Source of the DNA: Xenophilus sp. E41
GTDB lineage: Bacteria; Pseudomonadota; Gammaproteobacteria; Burkholderiales; Burkholderiaceae_C
Length of the DNA: 64,000 nucleotides
Assembly (NCBI RefSeq): GCF_003671765.1
Contig: NZ_QPIB01000040.1
Span: forward strand, 51,944 to 115,943
Direction: 5' to 3'
Below the pieces are notes generated by a model that did not search any database, had not been told where the DNA came from, and was given only the letters and a program-made list of their open reading frames with translations. Positions 17,020-25,995 of the stretch are shown piece after piece; the first letter of the stretch is position 1; each line of letters opens with the position of its first letter. The position numbers were made by a program, and so were the translations under genes.

Positions 17020-20000
17020 GTCAGCGTCCAACGCGATCGCTTCGAGGAAGGCAGCATGCCGAGCGACGACCTTGGGCGCCTCCAGTGCGATGCGCGCCAT
17101 CGTGATCAGCAACCAGAGCTGGGCATGCTGGTAGAAGAACGGCAGCTCCACCGCCTGGAAGGGGACCGCGTCACGGCGCCGATACTTCGCAACGACCCCG
17201 TCCAGCACATCGGCGCGTCCCAGGTGAACTGCCGTGCGCAGGCTATGGGCGGCGAGCCACCGCTGCCGGGTGATGGGCGAACCGAGCTGGAACCAGGTCA
17301 ATCCGGCGATGGCCTCGACCGCATCACCGGTAAAGGTCATCGCTTCCTGCCACGCGCCGTCATCCGTGTTGGACGCGAGCTTCGCCGGCCCGCTCTGCAG
17401 CAGGCGCGTCAGTGCTGCCTCGCCTACGCCATGCGTCGTCTTCCCGTTGAACTCCGCAGCGAAGTTGAGCCACACCGAGGCCGGCACCGCCATCTTGGGA
17501 CGGGTGAACTCATGGATGAGCAGCATCAGCACGTCGCGGCGCGCCAGACCACAGATCTCCTCGAGGGCACGGACGTGCGAGCTCGACAGGTAGTCGAAGG
17601 AAATGTACTCGCGCGCGTTTACCCGTGCGATGACCGGTGCGCATGCTTTGAGCGCGTCGGCTACGGCGAGCGAAGAGCCGGCCCATTGCTCCTTGCAGGT
17701 GCGCAGCTCCCGTTCTTTCTCGTACAGATCCAACATCTCGAGCCGCGCGATCAGCGCGAGATAGTCAGGCCATTGCTTGAGAGCCACCTTCGTTCGCAGC
17801 GTATCGAGGACATCGCTCGTGAAGCGCATGTTCCGTTGATGCGTACGCGCCGCATCGAGGACGCGCTCCACCGCGACCTCATCGAGCGAATCGGTGTCCG
17901 CTGCGAGCTGCAGGAAATGCGCCTTCGCCGCGGCCTGCTCGTCTTCCCAGGTTCGAGGCGCCGCATCGGCACCGGGCGCGCGCCAGTTGGCGCGCGTGTT
18001 GTGGTCATCGCGCTTGACGTCGATCCGATCCGCCGCCGCGTCCAAGTACTGGCGCTGCCATGCGTCCTGGCCCAGCACCGCGCCGGCGAAGCGGGCGAGT
18101 GCCCGCGGCGTTTCCGAGCCCAGTGAACCGGGGTTGTTTTGCAGGTATTGCGCGACGAGCTCGGTGGCCACGCCGGGTACGCGCGCGGGTGGCTTGGATT
18201 CGAGAGTGGCAACCAGCTGCTTGGTCCCGCACACGTAGAGCTCTGCTGGGTTCGACAGTCGCAAGAGCGTCAGGGCGAGCTCGGCATCGAGCTTGTCGTC
18301 CTCCACCAAAGCCCGCACGTACGGCAACAGCGTGTAGTCCAACGAGATTCGCCCGCGGTCCTGCCACCGCGCCAACCTGGCGAGCCCGGCCACACCGGAT
18401 ACCCGGCTCATCGCGGCGCCGTAGGACCCCCAGTCGAACTTCTGCTCCTCGCCGAAGTTGAGCTCGCAGATGTTGGACAAGGTGTGGCTCTCGCGCTGGC
18501 CGAGACCCTCGCCGGTCAACTCGCCGGCGAAGTGCATCAACCCTTCGACGAAGCGATAGTCGCCCGAGCCGATCGCGTCCATTTGCTCGAGTCCCTTGCG
18601 GAAGTACACGACCGCTTCGACGGGGCTGGCCATAGCAATCGCCTGCCCGAGTCGCGCGAAGTGTGCAGCGCGGTCGGTGACATCGTGTTCCTTTTCGGTG
18701 GCGGCGCTCGCCTTGATTGCGAGCGCGCCGGCCATTGCATGTAACGCTGGCCGGGACGCCAGTAAGGCGACGAGCCCGATCAGGTGGGACACGGACGTGG
18801 TTTCCGGTTCGCTGGCAGCTTCGATGTAGGCCGCGACTTCGCCGGCTGGAAATCCGTCGTTCGCCGCAAGAGCCAACGCCAACAAACGCTCGCCGACTGC
18901 GTTGTACTGCTGTTGCGCCGAGCGACCGCCCGAGTGGTAATCCGAGGTGTTGCGAAGCGTGATCCATCGGGCCGTCAGCGGGGCCAAGGTAGGTGCCGCG
19001 GAACCGGAATCGACAACAGCCTGTGCGAAGTCACGCGCGATATCAAGCCAGCGCGGCAATCGCTCCTTGAGGAACTGCGCGGCCGACGCATTGTGGCTGT
19101 AGTAGTGGCACGTATCTTCGTTGGCGTCTCGGGCGGCCTTGGCTTTCGCCTGGTAGTCCGCGTCGAGTGCCTCCTTGAGCGCGGTGACGAACTCCGTGTC
19201 CAGCAAATGCGGAGGCAACGCTGCGGCGTGTTCGGCCAGTTCGCGTGGCAGCAGGTCGCGGGGACCAATCAGGGTGCCGGTCGCGCAGCAGGTGATGACC
19301 TGCCGCGCGATGTACGTGGCGACCTCGCCGATCCAGTACGAGGAATCCATGAAAACGTGCAGGCCCGGCGGCACCGAGGGCAGCGCCGCGAGGATCGCGG
19401 TGGCCTGGGCGGGCATCCCCAACCGCACCGCCTTCGCCGCGGCCTCCACCATGCCCTGTACCAACGGGCGTTCGTCGGGTCGGTAGTGATCCCGAAGCTT
19501 CACCGGGCCGTTCGCCGCGCATGCGGCCGCGAGCGACTCGATCTGGGCGCGTTGCTGCTCCGGGCTGCCGGCGGTGTAACGAATTGCCGCGGCGATCGCT
19601 CCGATCGACGCCAGCGCATCGACGCAGGCCCGGATCACCTCGGGTGGGAGCAAGGGCGCGGCCTCGGGACGGCGCGCCAGCTGGAACATCGCCTTGGCGG
19701 TGTCGTACCCGTACTCGGCGCTGACCCAACCCGACAGGTCTCGAGCCGCCGCCTTGCCGTCGCCCTTGAGCAGGTAGCAGAACGGGAGCGCCGCCAAGTC
19801 CAGCACCGTTGGATGCGCGCGGTCATGCGCGTCGCTCTTCTGGTCGAAGTAGTGCTGCAGCCACTCAGCGACCCACCGGGCGTGCCAGATTGCCTCGGCG
19901 ATCTCGCCCATCAGCCCATGCGCAATCGCCAGGCGGGCGTGGCGGGAGCCGGGCCATGGGGTTCGTGCCTCGAAGATGCGCCGAAGCGAATCCGGATCGG

Positions 20001-22260
20001 CCGAGGCGACCACGAGATCGGGGTAGTCCAGCAGATACGTTGTTCCCCGCTGGTCCATCGCGGCGAGGGTCGACAATTCGACCAGCAACGGCACGAGGTG
20101 GTCGAGGTCGTTGACTCGAACGGCGTGCGCCACGGCGGCGCGAAGTCGCGCATGGCGAATTGTCTGCTGGCCCACGGTGCCGGTGATGCTCGCAGGCAGC
20201 CGCTCGTCGAAGGCCAGCTGGAAGAGCTTCTCGCCATCTTCCAGCTGCAGCAGCAGGTCGGGAAGCGTTGTGGCGGCATAGACCGACTCGCCCTGCATGG
20301 CGAACAGGTTCTTCGCCAGCTCACGTAGCGGCGCTGCGTGGCCGGCGTAGTTGCGCCGGATGAGGGTTTCGGTGGGCTCGTCGCGGAACATCAGACCATG
20401 CTTGGTCTGCTCCAGCAGCGGCGACAGGTCTGCCGCGAAGCTGACGACCGCGCCTTGGGCCAGGCCATTGACTTGCGCGAACTCCTTGAGCGGCACGGGC
20501 GGCGGCAAGGTGGCCAGACCCGCCAGGAAAGCGCGGATGCTGCGATCGGCATTGCCGAGCTTGCGTGCCTCCACCAAGGCCTGGTCAATGCGGTGCTGGA
20601 TCAGATCGTCCAGCGCGATCGGCTTGTCGATCTCGCTCGGCGCCAGCAGGCCAGGTTCCGCGGCCAAGTGTTCCAGCACACGAGCATTGCCCTTGGACCG
20701 CGCCTGGCCCACCTGGACCATCGTCTCGGTCACCTTGCTCACGCGGGTGCGCAGGAACGCACGTGTCTCTCGCTCGACGAACGGCGCCAGTTCGAGTTCC
20801 TCGGCGGAGATCTCGCCGGTTGCGGCGAGCCGCCGGTGCGTTCGGGCACTGACGACCACCTGCAGCCCGGGGATCGCTGCGCCATGCTCCAGGCTCTGCA
20901 GCAACAGGCGCGGGAACGAATCCTGGTTGCGATCGCGAGCGATCTCGCTGGCGTTGTCGATCGCGTCGAGCAGCAGGATCAGTTGCCGGTCCGCCGAGCC
21001 GCGACGCAAAGTCGCGACGGCTTGTTCCAGGCGCACGCGGAAGGCGCGAAGGATGTCTTCGCTGTTGCTGGTCGAGGGAAGCATGGGGTCGCACAAGCCC
21101 CGACAGGCGAGCTCATTGGCGATATGCACCAGACCGCGGCTTGGTAGGTGCCTGCTGTCGTCGGAGGCACGGTATTGGCCCATGCCGAAGCAGTCGAACA
21201 GGATCGTCTCGTGCTCGTGGCCCAAGCGGGCGGCCAGCGAGTTCATGAAGACCGTCTTTCCGAACCCACCTTCGGCATGCACGACCAGTGGCCGGGTGAG
21301 CCGCGGGATGCGGTGGACGGTGTCGTCCAACTGCACGCGATCAACCACTTTTCCGATCGGCGGAAAGCTCGCTGGCGCCGGGAGCAGATCCTTGTCGTCG
21401 GACAGGCCCAACGCAGCCAGCACGTCCGTGCGCACGATGACGTTGCGGTGCTGCTTGATCAAACCGGCCTTGTCGCGTGCCATCTCCCGGATATCCGCGA
21501 GACGGCGGCGGGCCATGTGGTCCCGCGCGTCTGACCAGTCCACCAGGGTGAGTGCGAGCAGCTGCTTGTTCTCGCGCAGGTCGCCGGTCAGGCCGATCAT
21601 GTCTAGTCGCGCGGCGAACTCGGCGAGGTCTTTGCCCGTCAGCTTGCTGGCGTCCGCCACCTGCTTCGCCTGAGTTTTCGCGTCGCCCTTGAGCGGGCTT
21701 TGCGCCGCCAAGCCTTCGATGGCCTCGAGCAGCACGGGCTCGATGGGCCGGTTGGTGACCAGCTCGAACCGCAACTTTGCCCGCGCCTCGTCGGTCCCAA
21801 GCGACGTCTTGCAGGCGCGATACGCGCGCGCAAACTTGTCGATCGTCTTCTTCGCATCCGCCGCCCGAAACGGCTTGTGCTCGGCCGCCTTGGAATACTT
21901 CACCTGGACCACCACCACACGCTTAGCGTGCTGCAGGTTGGCCCGTCCTCCGAAGTACAGGACCGCGTCGGCTATCTCATTGCCTGCATTCGAGACGCCG
22001 CGCTGGTCCTCGTTGGCGAAACCTTCTACGGCGATGCCGACCAACTCAGCCCCGGGCAGGAGCAAGCCAAGGCACTTTCGCGCGACCCAGGCTTCGTGGA
22101 ACTCGTGGCCGTCGCGGGAGGCGCGGACGGTGTCTACCGCCGGCCGCGTTCGAGGGTTGGCCTTCCTCTTGGGTCTGGGCGACGCCTTGGGCTTCGGCAT
22201 GGCCTTCCACGGGGTTACCGTCCTGCGCGTCGCCGCGGACTTCTTCGTTGTTATCGCCAT
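16861..22260 (-). CDS. Giant nuclease-STAND ATPase (Avs-like antiviral protein), 3' end altered
   Basis: A 1799-residue frame. After a basic Lys/Pro-rich stretch, residues about 50-160 resemble a Cap4/DUF4297-type PD-(D/E)xK nuclease: GHEFHEAWVARKCLGLLLPG, a Glu/Asp-rich EGFANEDQ, Asp98 in NEIADAVLYF and the QVK triad at 119-121. A STAND NTPase follows, with Walker A GGFGKT (331-336) and Walker B LILLLDAIDNA (about 427-437). The remaining ~1300 residues are helical repeat-like, as in the target-sensing region of Avs proteins. From about 17035 downwards the frame is antisense to the integrase fragment, so the last ~50 residues are not native and the C-terminus is probably truncated. The ATG at 22260 is chosen; TTG/ATG-type starts to 22308 are possible. 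Confidence 0.75.
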   Translation of the reverse strand: MAITTKKSAATRRTVTPWKAMPKPKASPRPKRKANPRTRPAVDTVRASRDGHEFHEAWVARKCLGLLLPGAELVGIAVEGFANEDQRGVSNAGNEIADAVLYFGGRANLQHAKRVVVVQVKYSKAAEHKPFRAADAKKTIDKFARAYRACKTSLGTDEARAKLRFELVTNRPIEPVLLEAIEGLAAQSPLKGDAKTQAKQVADASKLTGKDLAEFAARLDMIGLTGDLRENKQLLALTLVDWSDARDHMARRRLADIREMARDKAGLIKQHRNVIVRTDVLAALGLSDDKDLLPAPASFPPIGKVVDRVQLDDTVHRIPRLTRPLVVHAEGGFGKTVFMNSLAARLGHEHETILFDCFGMGQYRASDDSRHLPSRGLVHIANELACRGLCDPMLPSTSNSEDILRAFRVRLEQAVATLRRGSADRQLILLLDAIDNASEIARDRNQDSFPRLLLQSLEHGAAIPGLQVVVSARTHRRLAATGEISAEELELAPFVERETRAFLRTRVSKVTETMVQVGQARSKGNARVLEHLAAEPGLLAPSEIDKPIALDDLIQHRIDQALVEARKLGNADRSIRAFLAGLATLPPPVPLKEFAQVNGLAQGAVVSFAADLSPLLEQTKHGLMFRDEPTETLIRRNYAGHAAPLRELAKNLFAMQGESVYAATTLPDLLLQLEDGEKLFQLAFDERLPASITGTVGQQTIRHARLRAAVAHAVRVNDLDHLVPLLVELSTLAAMDQRGTTYLLDYPDLVVASADPDSLRRIFEARTPWPGSRHARLAIAHGLMGEIAEAIWHARWVAEWLQHYFDQKSDAHDRAHPTVLDLAALPFCYLLKGDGKAAARDLSGWVSAEYGYDTAKAMFQLARRPEAAPLLPPEVIRACVDALASIGAIAAAIRYTAGSPEQQRAQIESLAAACAANGPVKLRDHYRPDERPLVQGMVEAAAKAVRLGMPAQATAILAALPSVPPGLHVFMDSSYWIGEVATYIARQVITCCATGTLIGPRDLLPRELAEHAAALPPHLLDTEFVTALKEALDADYQAKAKAARDANEDTCHYYSHNASAAQFLKERLPRWLDIARDFAQAVVDSGSAAPTLAPLTARWITLRNTSDYHSGGRSAQQQYNAVGERLLALALAANDGFPAGEVAAYIEAASEPETTSVSHLIGLVALLASRPALHAMAGALAIKASAATEKEHDVTDRAAHFARLGQAIAMASPVEAVVYFRKGLEQMDAIGSGDYRFVEGLMHFAGELTGEGLGQRESHTLSNICELNFGEEQKFDWGSYGAAMSRVSGVAGLARLARWQDRGRISLDYTLLPYVRALVEDDKLDAELALTLLRLSNPAELYVCGTKQLVATLESKPPARVPGVATELVAQYLQNNPGSLGSETPRALARFAGAVLGQDAWQRQYLDAAADRIDVKRDDHNTRANWRAPGADAAPRTWEDEQAAAKAHFLQLAADTDSLDEVAVERVLDAARTHQRNMRFTSDVLDTLRTKVALKQWPDYLALIARLEMLDLYEKERELRTCKEQWAGSSLAVADALKACAPVIARVNAREYISFDYLSSSHVRALEEICGLARRDVLMLLIHEFTRPKMAVPASVWLNFAAEFNGKTTHGVGEAALTRLLQSGPAKLASNTDDGAWQEAMTFTGDAVEAIAGLTWFQLGSPITRQRWLAAHSLRTAVHLGRADVLDGVVAKYRRRDAVPFQAVELPFFYQHAQLWLLITMARIALEAPKVVARHAAFLEAIALDADGLAMRGAGRVWWKEGRSLGARACVSPALCREPRPRSSQDRGPGRGPGAGRPP

Positions 22261-22582
22261 TGCCCGTTCCGCCGAGACATGATCCAAGGATACCCGTGAT
22301 GGTCTCACATCAAGTTGAGGGTCCTCCGGATCGCGCCCGCTGCGACGGTCGGGGGTCAGGTTCCCGGAACGCGGTTGAACTCACGGTTTCGGCCCAACGG
22401 CAGCCTTCAGCCACGCTGCAACGAACGACTGCAACCAGTCTCGAGCCGTCTTCGGATCTTGCGGCGGCATAGCCGGTCGGTTCAACCTCTGCCGGATATC
22501 GGGCTGCTGGGGACGTGGTCGGATGCCAGATTTTTTCAACCCTATATCACTGATTCGGACATAGCTGAAGAGTCGTCCCATG

Positions 22583-22615
22583 AAGCCCAGCCAGGCCCCG
22601 TGCCTCGCTGGGCTT
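22583..22615. terminator. Hairpin, possible terminator
   Basis: AAGCCCAGC and GCTGGGCTT form a nine-base-pair stem around 15 bases, followed only by TTTA. It lies in the 424-base spacer between the STAND gene start and the glycine-zipper gene. I see no convincing gene in the rest of that spacer. It may be a terminator from the left or a regulatory hairpin in the leader of 22685. Confidence 0.35.
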
Positions 22616-22684
22616 TATGCCGTCTGGAGCGCACCTACGCATGTCCAAGCTCCTTTCATCCCTCTTTTCCCTCTTTCGAACCAG

Positions 22685-23206
22685 ATGCCCCTTCACCCCT
22701 CCCGCTCCTCCTACCCCTACCGTGATCACGACCGTGACCCGGACGATGTTGATGACGACCCAACTGCAGGCTACAGCCGCCAAGGCGGCTTCAACCCTTC
22801 AGCTACTGCGGGCGGCACCTCTACCAGTGCGGCCTCGGCCGCCAGCTTTACCCCCCACACCTCCCGCTTCCTGTGCCCTCTGTGCCACTCCCCCCAGGTC
22901 GTCCCGCGCGACCTGGGCAAGAAGACCGGTGCAGCCATCGGAACAATCGCCGGCGCCGCGGGGGGTGCGTCAGGTGTCCTGGCCGGCGCCACTTCCGGCG
23001 CCGAAGTCGGCTTTGTGATGGGCGCCCTCGCCGGCCCGGCCGGCGTGCCAGTGGGCACCGTCACCGGCGCCGTCATCGGCGCCCTGTCCGGCGGCATCGC
23101 CGGCTGCGCGGTCGGCGCGGCGCTTGGCGAAGCCGTCGACGAGTCCGTCCTGCGCAACCGTCGCTGCCTCAGCTGCGGCCACACCTACTCGGTGCCTAGG
23201 CACTGA
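22685..23206 (+). CDS. Glycine-zipper protein between two zinc-knuckle pairs
   Basis: A 173-aa protein with an acidic Asp/Tyr-rich N-terminus, a CPLCHSPQ knuckle near residue 60, a long Gly/Ala segment made of GxxxG steps (GAAIGTIAGAAGG ... GALSGGIAGCAVGAALGEA, about 80-150) and a closing CLSCGHTY. The two CxxC pairs could join into one zinc ribbon with the glycine-zipper hairpin looped out, a membrane-inserting pattern. Similar proteins occur in integrative elements before DUF932 genes. I chose the ATG at 22685 because the frame upstream runs through a hairpin; a start at 22580 is possible. Confidence 0.65.
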   Translation: MPLHPSRSSYPYRDHDRDPDDVDDDPTAGYSRQGGFNPSATAGGTSTSAASAASFTPHTSRFLCPLCHSPQVVPRDLGKKTGAAIGTIAGAAGGASGVLAGATSGAEVGFVMGALAGPAGVPVGTVTGAVIGALSGGIAGCAVGAALGEAVDESVLRNRRCLSCGHTYSVPRH

Positions 23207-23276
23207 GCCCCTCTTCCCTCTTGTTCCAGCTCGCGTTCCCCTTCCCTCTTTCTCTTCTATCCCAGGAGGATTTCTC

Positions 23277-24245
23277 ATGCCTGCCGCCGCTCAATCCTTG
23301 GCCTACCAGGGCCAGACACCCTGGCACCAACTCGGCAACCCCTTGCCGCCCCGCCAATCCATCGACACCTGGGCCCGCGAGGCCGGCATGGACTGGTCTA
23401 TCCGCGAAGCCCCGGTGCGGTTCATGACCGACACAGCCGGTGCCTTGGGCTCCATCCGCACTTTCGAAGACCAGAAGGTCCTGTACCGCTCCGACACCCA
23501 GGCCCCCCTATCCGTAGTCAGCCACCGCTACCAGGTCGTCCAACCCAAGGAGGTCCTGGAGTTCTACCGGGACTTGACGGAGATTTCCGGGTATGAGCTG
23601 GAGACGGCCGGTGTCCTCAAGGCAGGCCGCAAGTTCTGGGCGCTCGCTCGCATCGGTAAGGAAGCTTCTCTCAAGGGCGGCGACCTGGTGCGCGGCTATC
23701 TGCTCCTGGCCACTTCCAGCGATGGCACCCTGGCCACGACCGCCACGCCCACCACCATCCGGGTGGTCTGCCAGAACACCCTCTCCATGGCGATCCGGGG
23801 TGCCGTCGACGCCATTAAGGTGCCGCACAGCACCACCTTCGAGGCCGAGGCCGTCAAGAAGCAGCTCGGCGTGGCCGTCTCCGGCTGGGACAGTTTCATG
23901 TACCGCATGAAGACCCTGTCGGAGCGCAAGGTCAGGACCCATGAGGCATTGAACTTCTTCCTCAAGGTGGTCTGCCAGGGCGACGCGCTGGCCGATCCCT
24001 CGGTGCGGTTAGTCAACGAGCGCGCCCTCAAGAAGGTGCAGGCGCTCTACGACGGCCAGGGCCGCGGGGCGGAGCTGGCTTCGACCCAGGGCACGGCATG
24101 GGGCCTCCTGAACGCCGTCACGGAGTTCGTCGACCACGAGCGCCGGGCCCGCAGCCAGGAGTACCGCCTGGACAGCGCCTGGTTCGGCCGGGGCGCTGCC
24201 CTCAAGCAACGGGCTCTGGATGCCGCCTTGCAGTTGGCGTCATGA
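23277..24245 (+). CDS. DUF932 protein (phage/ICE-associated)
   Basis: A 322-aa protein of the DUF932 / phage-plasmid-like family. The N-terminal QTPWHQLGNPL, then YRSDTQAPLSVVSHRYQVVQPKEVLEF and the core VRGYLLLATSSDGTLATTATPTTIRVVCQNTL are diagnostic. An AGGAGG ribosome-binding site stands nine bases before the ATG. The family is found in phages, plasmids and ICEs beside recombination nucleases; its biochemical role is not established. It precedes a YqaJ-type nuclease gene, with a terminator-like hairpin between them. Confidence 0.88.
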   Translation: MPAAAQSLAYQGQTPWHQLGNPLPPRQSIDTWAREAGMDWSIREAPVRFMTDTAGALGSIRTFEDQKVLYRSDTQAPLSVVSHRYQVVQPKEVLEFYRDLTEISGYELETAGVLKAGRKFWALARIGKEASLKGGDLVRGYLLLATSSDGTLATTATPTTIRVVCQNTLSMAIRGAVDAIKVPHSTTFEAEAVKKQLGVAVSGWDSFMYRMKTLSERKVRTHEALNFFLKVVCQGDALADPSVRLVNERALKKVQALYDGQGRGAELASTQGTAWGLLNAVTEFVDHERRARSQEYRLDSAWFGRGAALKQRALDAALQLAS

Positions 24246-24293
24246 GGTCCCTATGAATCGCCCATGAGACCAATACCCCCACCCCGACGGCAT

Positions 24294-24336
24294 AGAGCCC
24301 GGCTCCTTCACAGGACCGGGCTCTTTGCTTTTTGGG
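24294..24336 (+). terminator. Rho-independent terminator after the DUF932 gene
   Basis: AGAGCCCGG and CCGGGCTCT pair around CTCCTTCACAGGA, followed by TTGCTTTTT. It lies 49 bases after the DUF932 stop and before the YqaJ gene, so the two genes may be separately controlled or partly attenuated. Confidence 0.7.
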
Positions 24337-24390
24337 GCGGGGGTTCAACACCCGACGACACACCGAACACACCGACATCAAGGACGCCCC

Positions 24391-25440
24391 ATGGCAGAAC
24401 CTCATCCCGCGGCCTCGCCGCGACGATCCCGACCGGCCTTGAAACTGGTCAAGACCCAGACGCTAAGCCGCGAGCAGTGGCTCGACGTGCGCCGCCAGGG
24501 CCTCGGCAGCTCCGACTCCGCCGCGGCCATCGGCCTGAACCCTTACAAGTCTCCCCTGCAGCTCTGGCTGGAGAAGACCGGCCGGGATGCCGATCTCCCC
24601 AAGATCGACCCTAACGACGAGACCAGCCCCATGTACTGGGGCACGCTCCTGGAACCCATCGTGGCCGCCCACTACACCCGCCGTGCGGGCCACCGTGTGC
24701 GTCGGATCAACGCCGTCCTACAGCACCCGCAGGTGCCCTGGATGCTGGCCAACATCGACCGGGAAGTCGTCGGCGCGCCCGAGGTCCAGATCCTGGAGTG
24801 CAAGACGGCCGGCTACCACGGCGCTCGACTGTGGGAAGACGGCGTGCCGGAATACGTGCAACTGCAGGTGCAACACCAGCTCGCCGTCACCGGCAAGCAG
24901 GCGGCGGATGTGGCGGTGCTCGTCTGTGGCCAGGAACTTCGCATCCACCGCATCGAGCGCGACGAAGCGCTCATCGCCCAGTTGATTGAACTCGAGGGCC
25001 GCTTCTGGCGCCATGTCGAGACGGACACGGCCCCGGCCGCGGACGGCTCGGAGTCGTCGGCTTTAGCGCTTCAAGCGCTCTGGCCGCATGACAGCGGGCA
25101 GGTGGTGGATTTCCGGGGCGACCTGGAGATGTCCGGGAGTTTCTCGGACCTGGTGGCGGTGCGTGAACTGCTGGCGGCGACCAGCCGACAGGAAGAGTCC
25201 TTGCGCCAGCACATCCAGCAGCGCATGGGCGAAGCCACTGTGGCGCTGTTCGATGGCGGGGAGGTCAAGTGGAAGCGCACCCGGGACGGCGAAGGCGTCA
25301 ACGTCGATCGCCTGCGCCGGGAGCAACCCCAGATCGCCAGCCAGTACGGGCTGCAGCGATCAGGCTCCCGGCGCTTCACGGTCAAGGCCAATGCCTCGAT
25401 CCTGGGCGACGACACCACTCTGGACGGGGTACTGGCATAA
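24391..25440 (+). CDS. YqaJ-family viral recombinase (exonuclease)
   Basis: A 349-aa nuclease of the lambda-exonuclease / YqaJ group that resects DNA 5' to 3' for single-strand annealing. Visible blocks are REQWLDVRRQGLGSSDSAAAIGLNPY (about 30-55), the Glu in WGTLLEPIVAAHY, Asp/Glu in NIDREV and the catalytic ECKTA, then QLQVQHQLAVTG. The ~100-residue C-terminal region (LLAATSRQEESLRQHIQQRM and beyond) is typical of ICE versions. Its natural partner would be a single-strand annealing protein, not seen here unless the gene at 25996 fills that part. Confidence 0.88.
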   Translation: MAEPHPAASPRRSRPALKLVKTQTLSREQWLDVRRQGLGSSDSAAAIGLNPYKSPLQLWLEKTGRDADLPKIDPNDETSPMYWGTLLEPIVAAHYTRRAGHRVRRINAVLQHPQVPWMLANIDREVVGAPEVQILECKTAGYHGARLWEDGVPEYVQLQVQHQLAVTGKQAADVAVLVCGQELRIHRIERDEALIAQLIELEGRFWRHVETDTAPAADGSESSALALQALWPHDSGQVVDFRGDLEMSGSFSDLVAVRELLAATSRQEESLRQHIQQRMGEATVALFDGGEVKWKRTRDGEGVNVDRLRREQPQIASQYGLQRSGSRRFTVKANASILGDDTTLDGVLA

Positions 25441-25469
25441 GCGCCGTCGGGCCATCGCCCTCGCCGCTC

Positions 25470-25820
25470 TTGACGGCCGAGGACCACGCGGCGCTGGTGG
25501 CCAACTGGCGCGCCACCCTCCCCGAGCGGCCCCAGGACGAGCCGGTCGACACCGATCCCCGACCGGTGGTGCGGCTGTTCACGCCGGACGCCCACGCAGT
25601 GTGGCTGCTCACCGAACTCGACCCCAATACCCGGATTGCATTCGGGCTGTGCGACCTGGGGCTGGGTTTTCCGGAGTTGGGGTACGTGGCGCTGGGCGAG
25701 CTGGAAGGGCTGCGCGGGCCCTGGGGCCTGCGCATCGAGCGCGACATCGCGTTCGCGGCCGACCGGCCGCTCAGCGCCTACACGCGCGCGGCGCTGGCGG
25801 CCGGGCGCATCGTGGTCTGA
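25470..25820 (+). CDS. DUF2958 protein
   Basis: A 116-aa protein with the family hallmark VWLLTELDPNTRIAFGLCDL followed by GLGFPELGYVALGELEGL and IERDIAF...PLSAYTRAA. DUF2958 proteins are common in integrative elements and plasmids; their role is unknown. I chose the TTG at 25470 (MTAEDHAALVANW) because family members begin with this LLTxE..A.L segment; no ATG is in frame. It follows the YqaJ gene by 29 bases, probably in one operon. Confidence 0.75.
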   Translation: MTAEDHAALVANWRATLPERPQDEPVDTDPRPVVRLFTPDAHAVWLLTELDPNTRIAFGLCDLGLGFPELGYVALGELEGLRGPWGLRIERDIAFAADRPLSAYTRAALAAGRIVV

Positions 25821-25995
25821 CATCGCCGCTGGGCGCTGAGGCGCCCTACCCCGTGCCGCCGGGGTTCACCAGCACCCGCTCCCGTGCGGCTTGAAGGGAG
25901 TGGGCCGGCCAGACGACTGCACGTCGGCCAGTCTCGATCCCTTCACGACTTCGCCTGGCTCTCCGGGCGTGGTCATTTTCTAATCAAGGATTTCC

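Noticed and set aside
22381..22581. Leftward 66-codon frame starting MGRLFSYVRISDIG, faintly resolvase-like
   Set aside because: Only the first ten residues suggest a serine recombinase; the catalytic Ser context and the rest are absent, there is no ribosome-binding site and it overlaps the hairpin.
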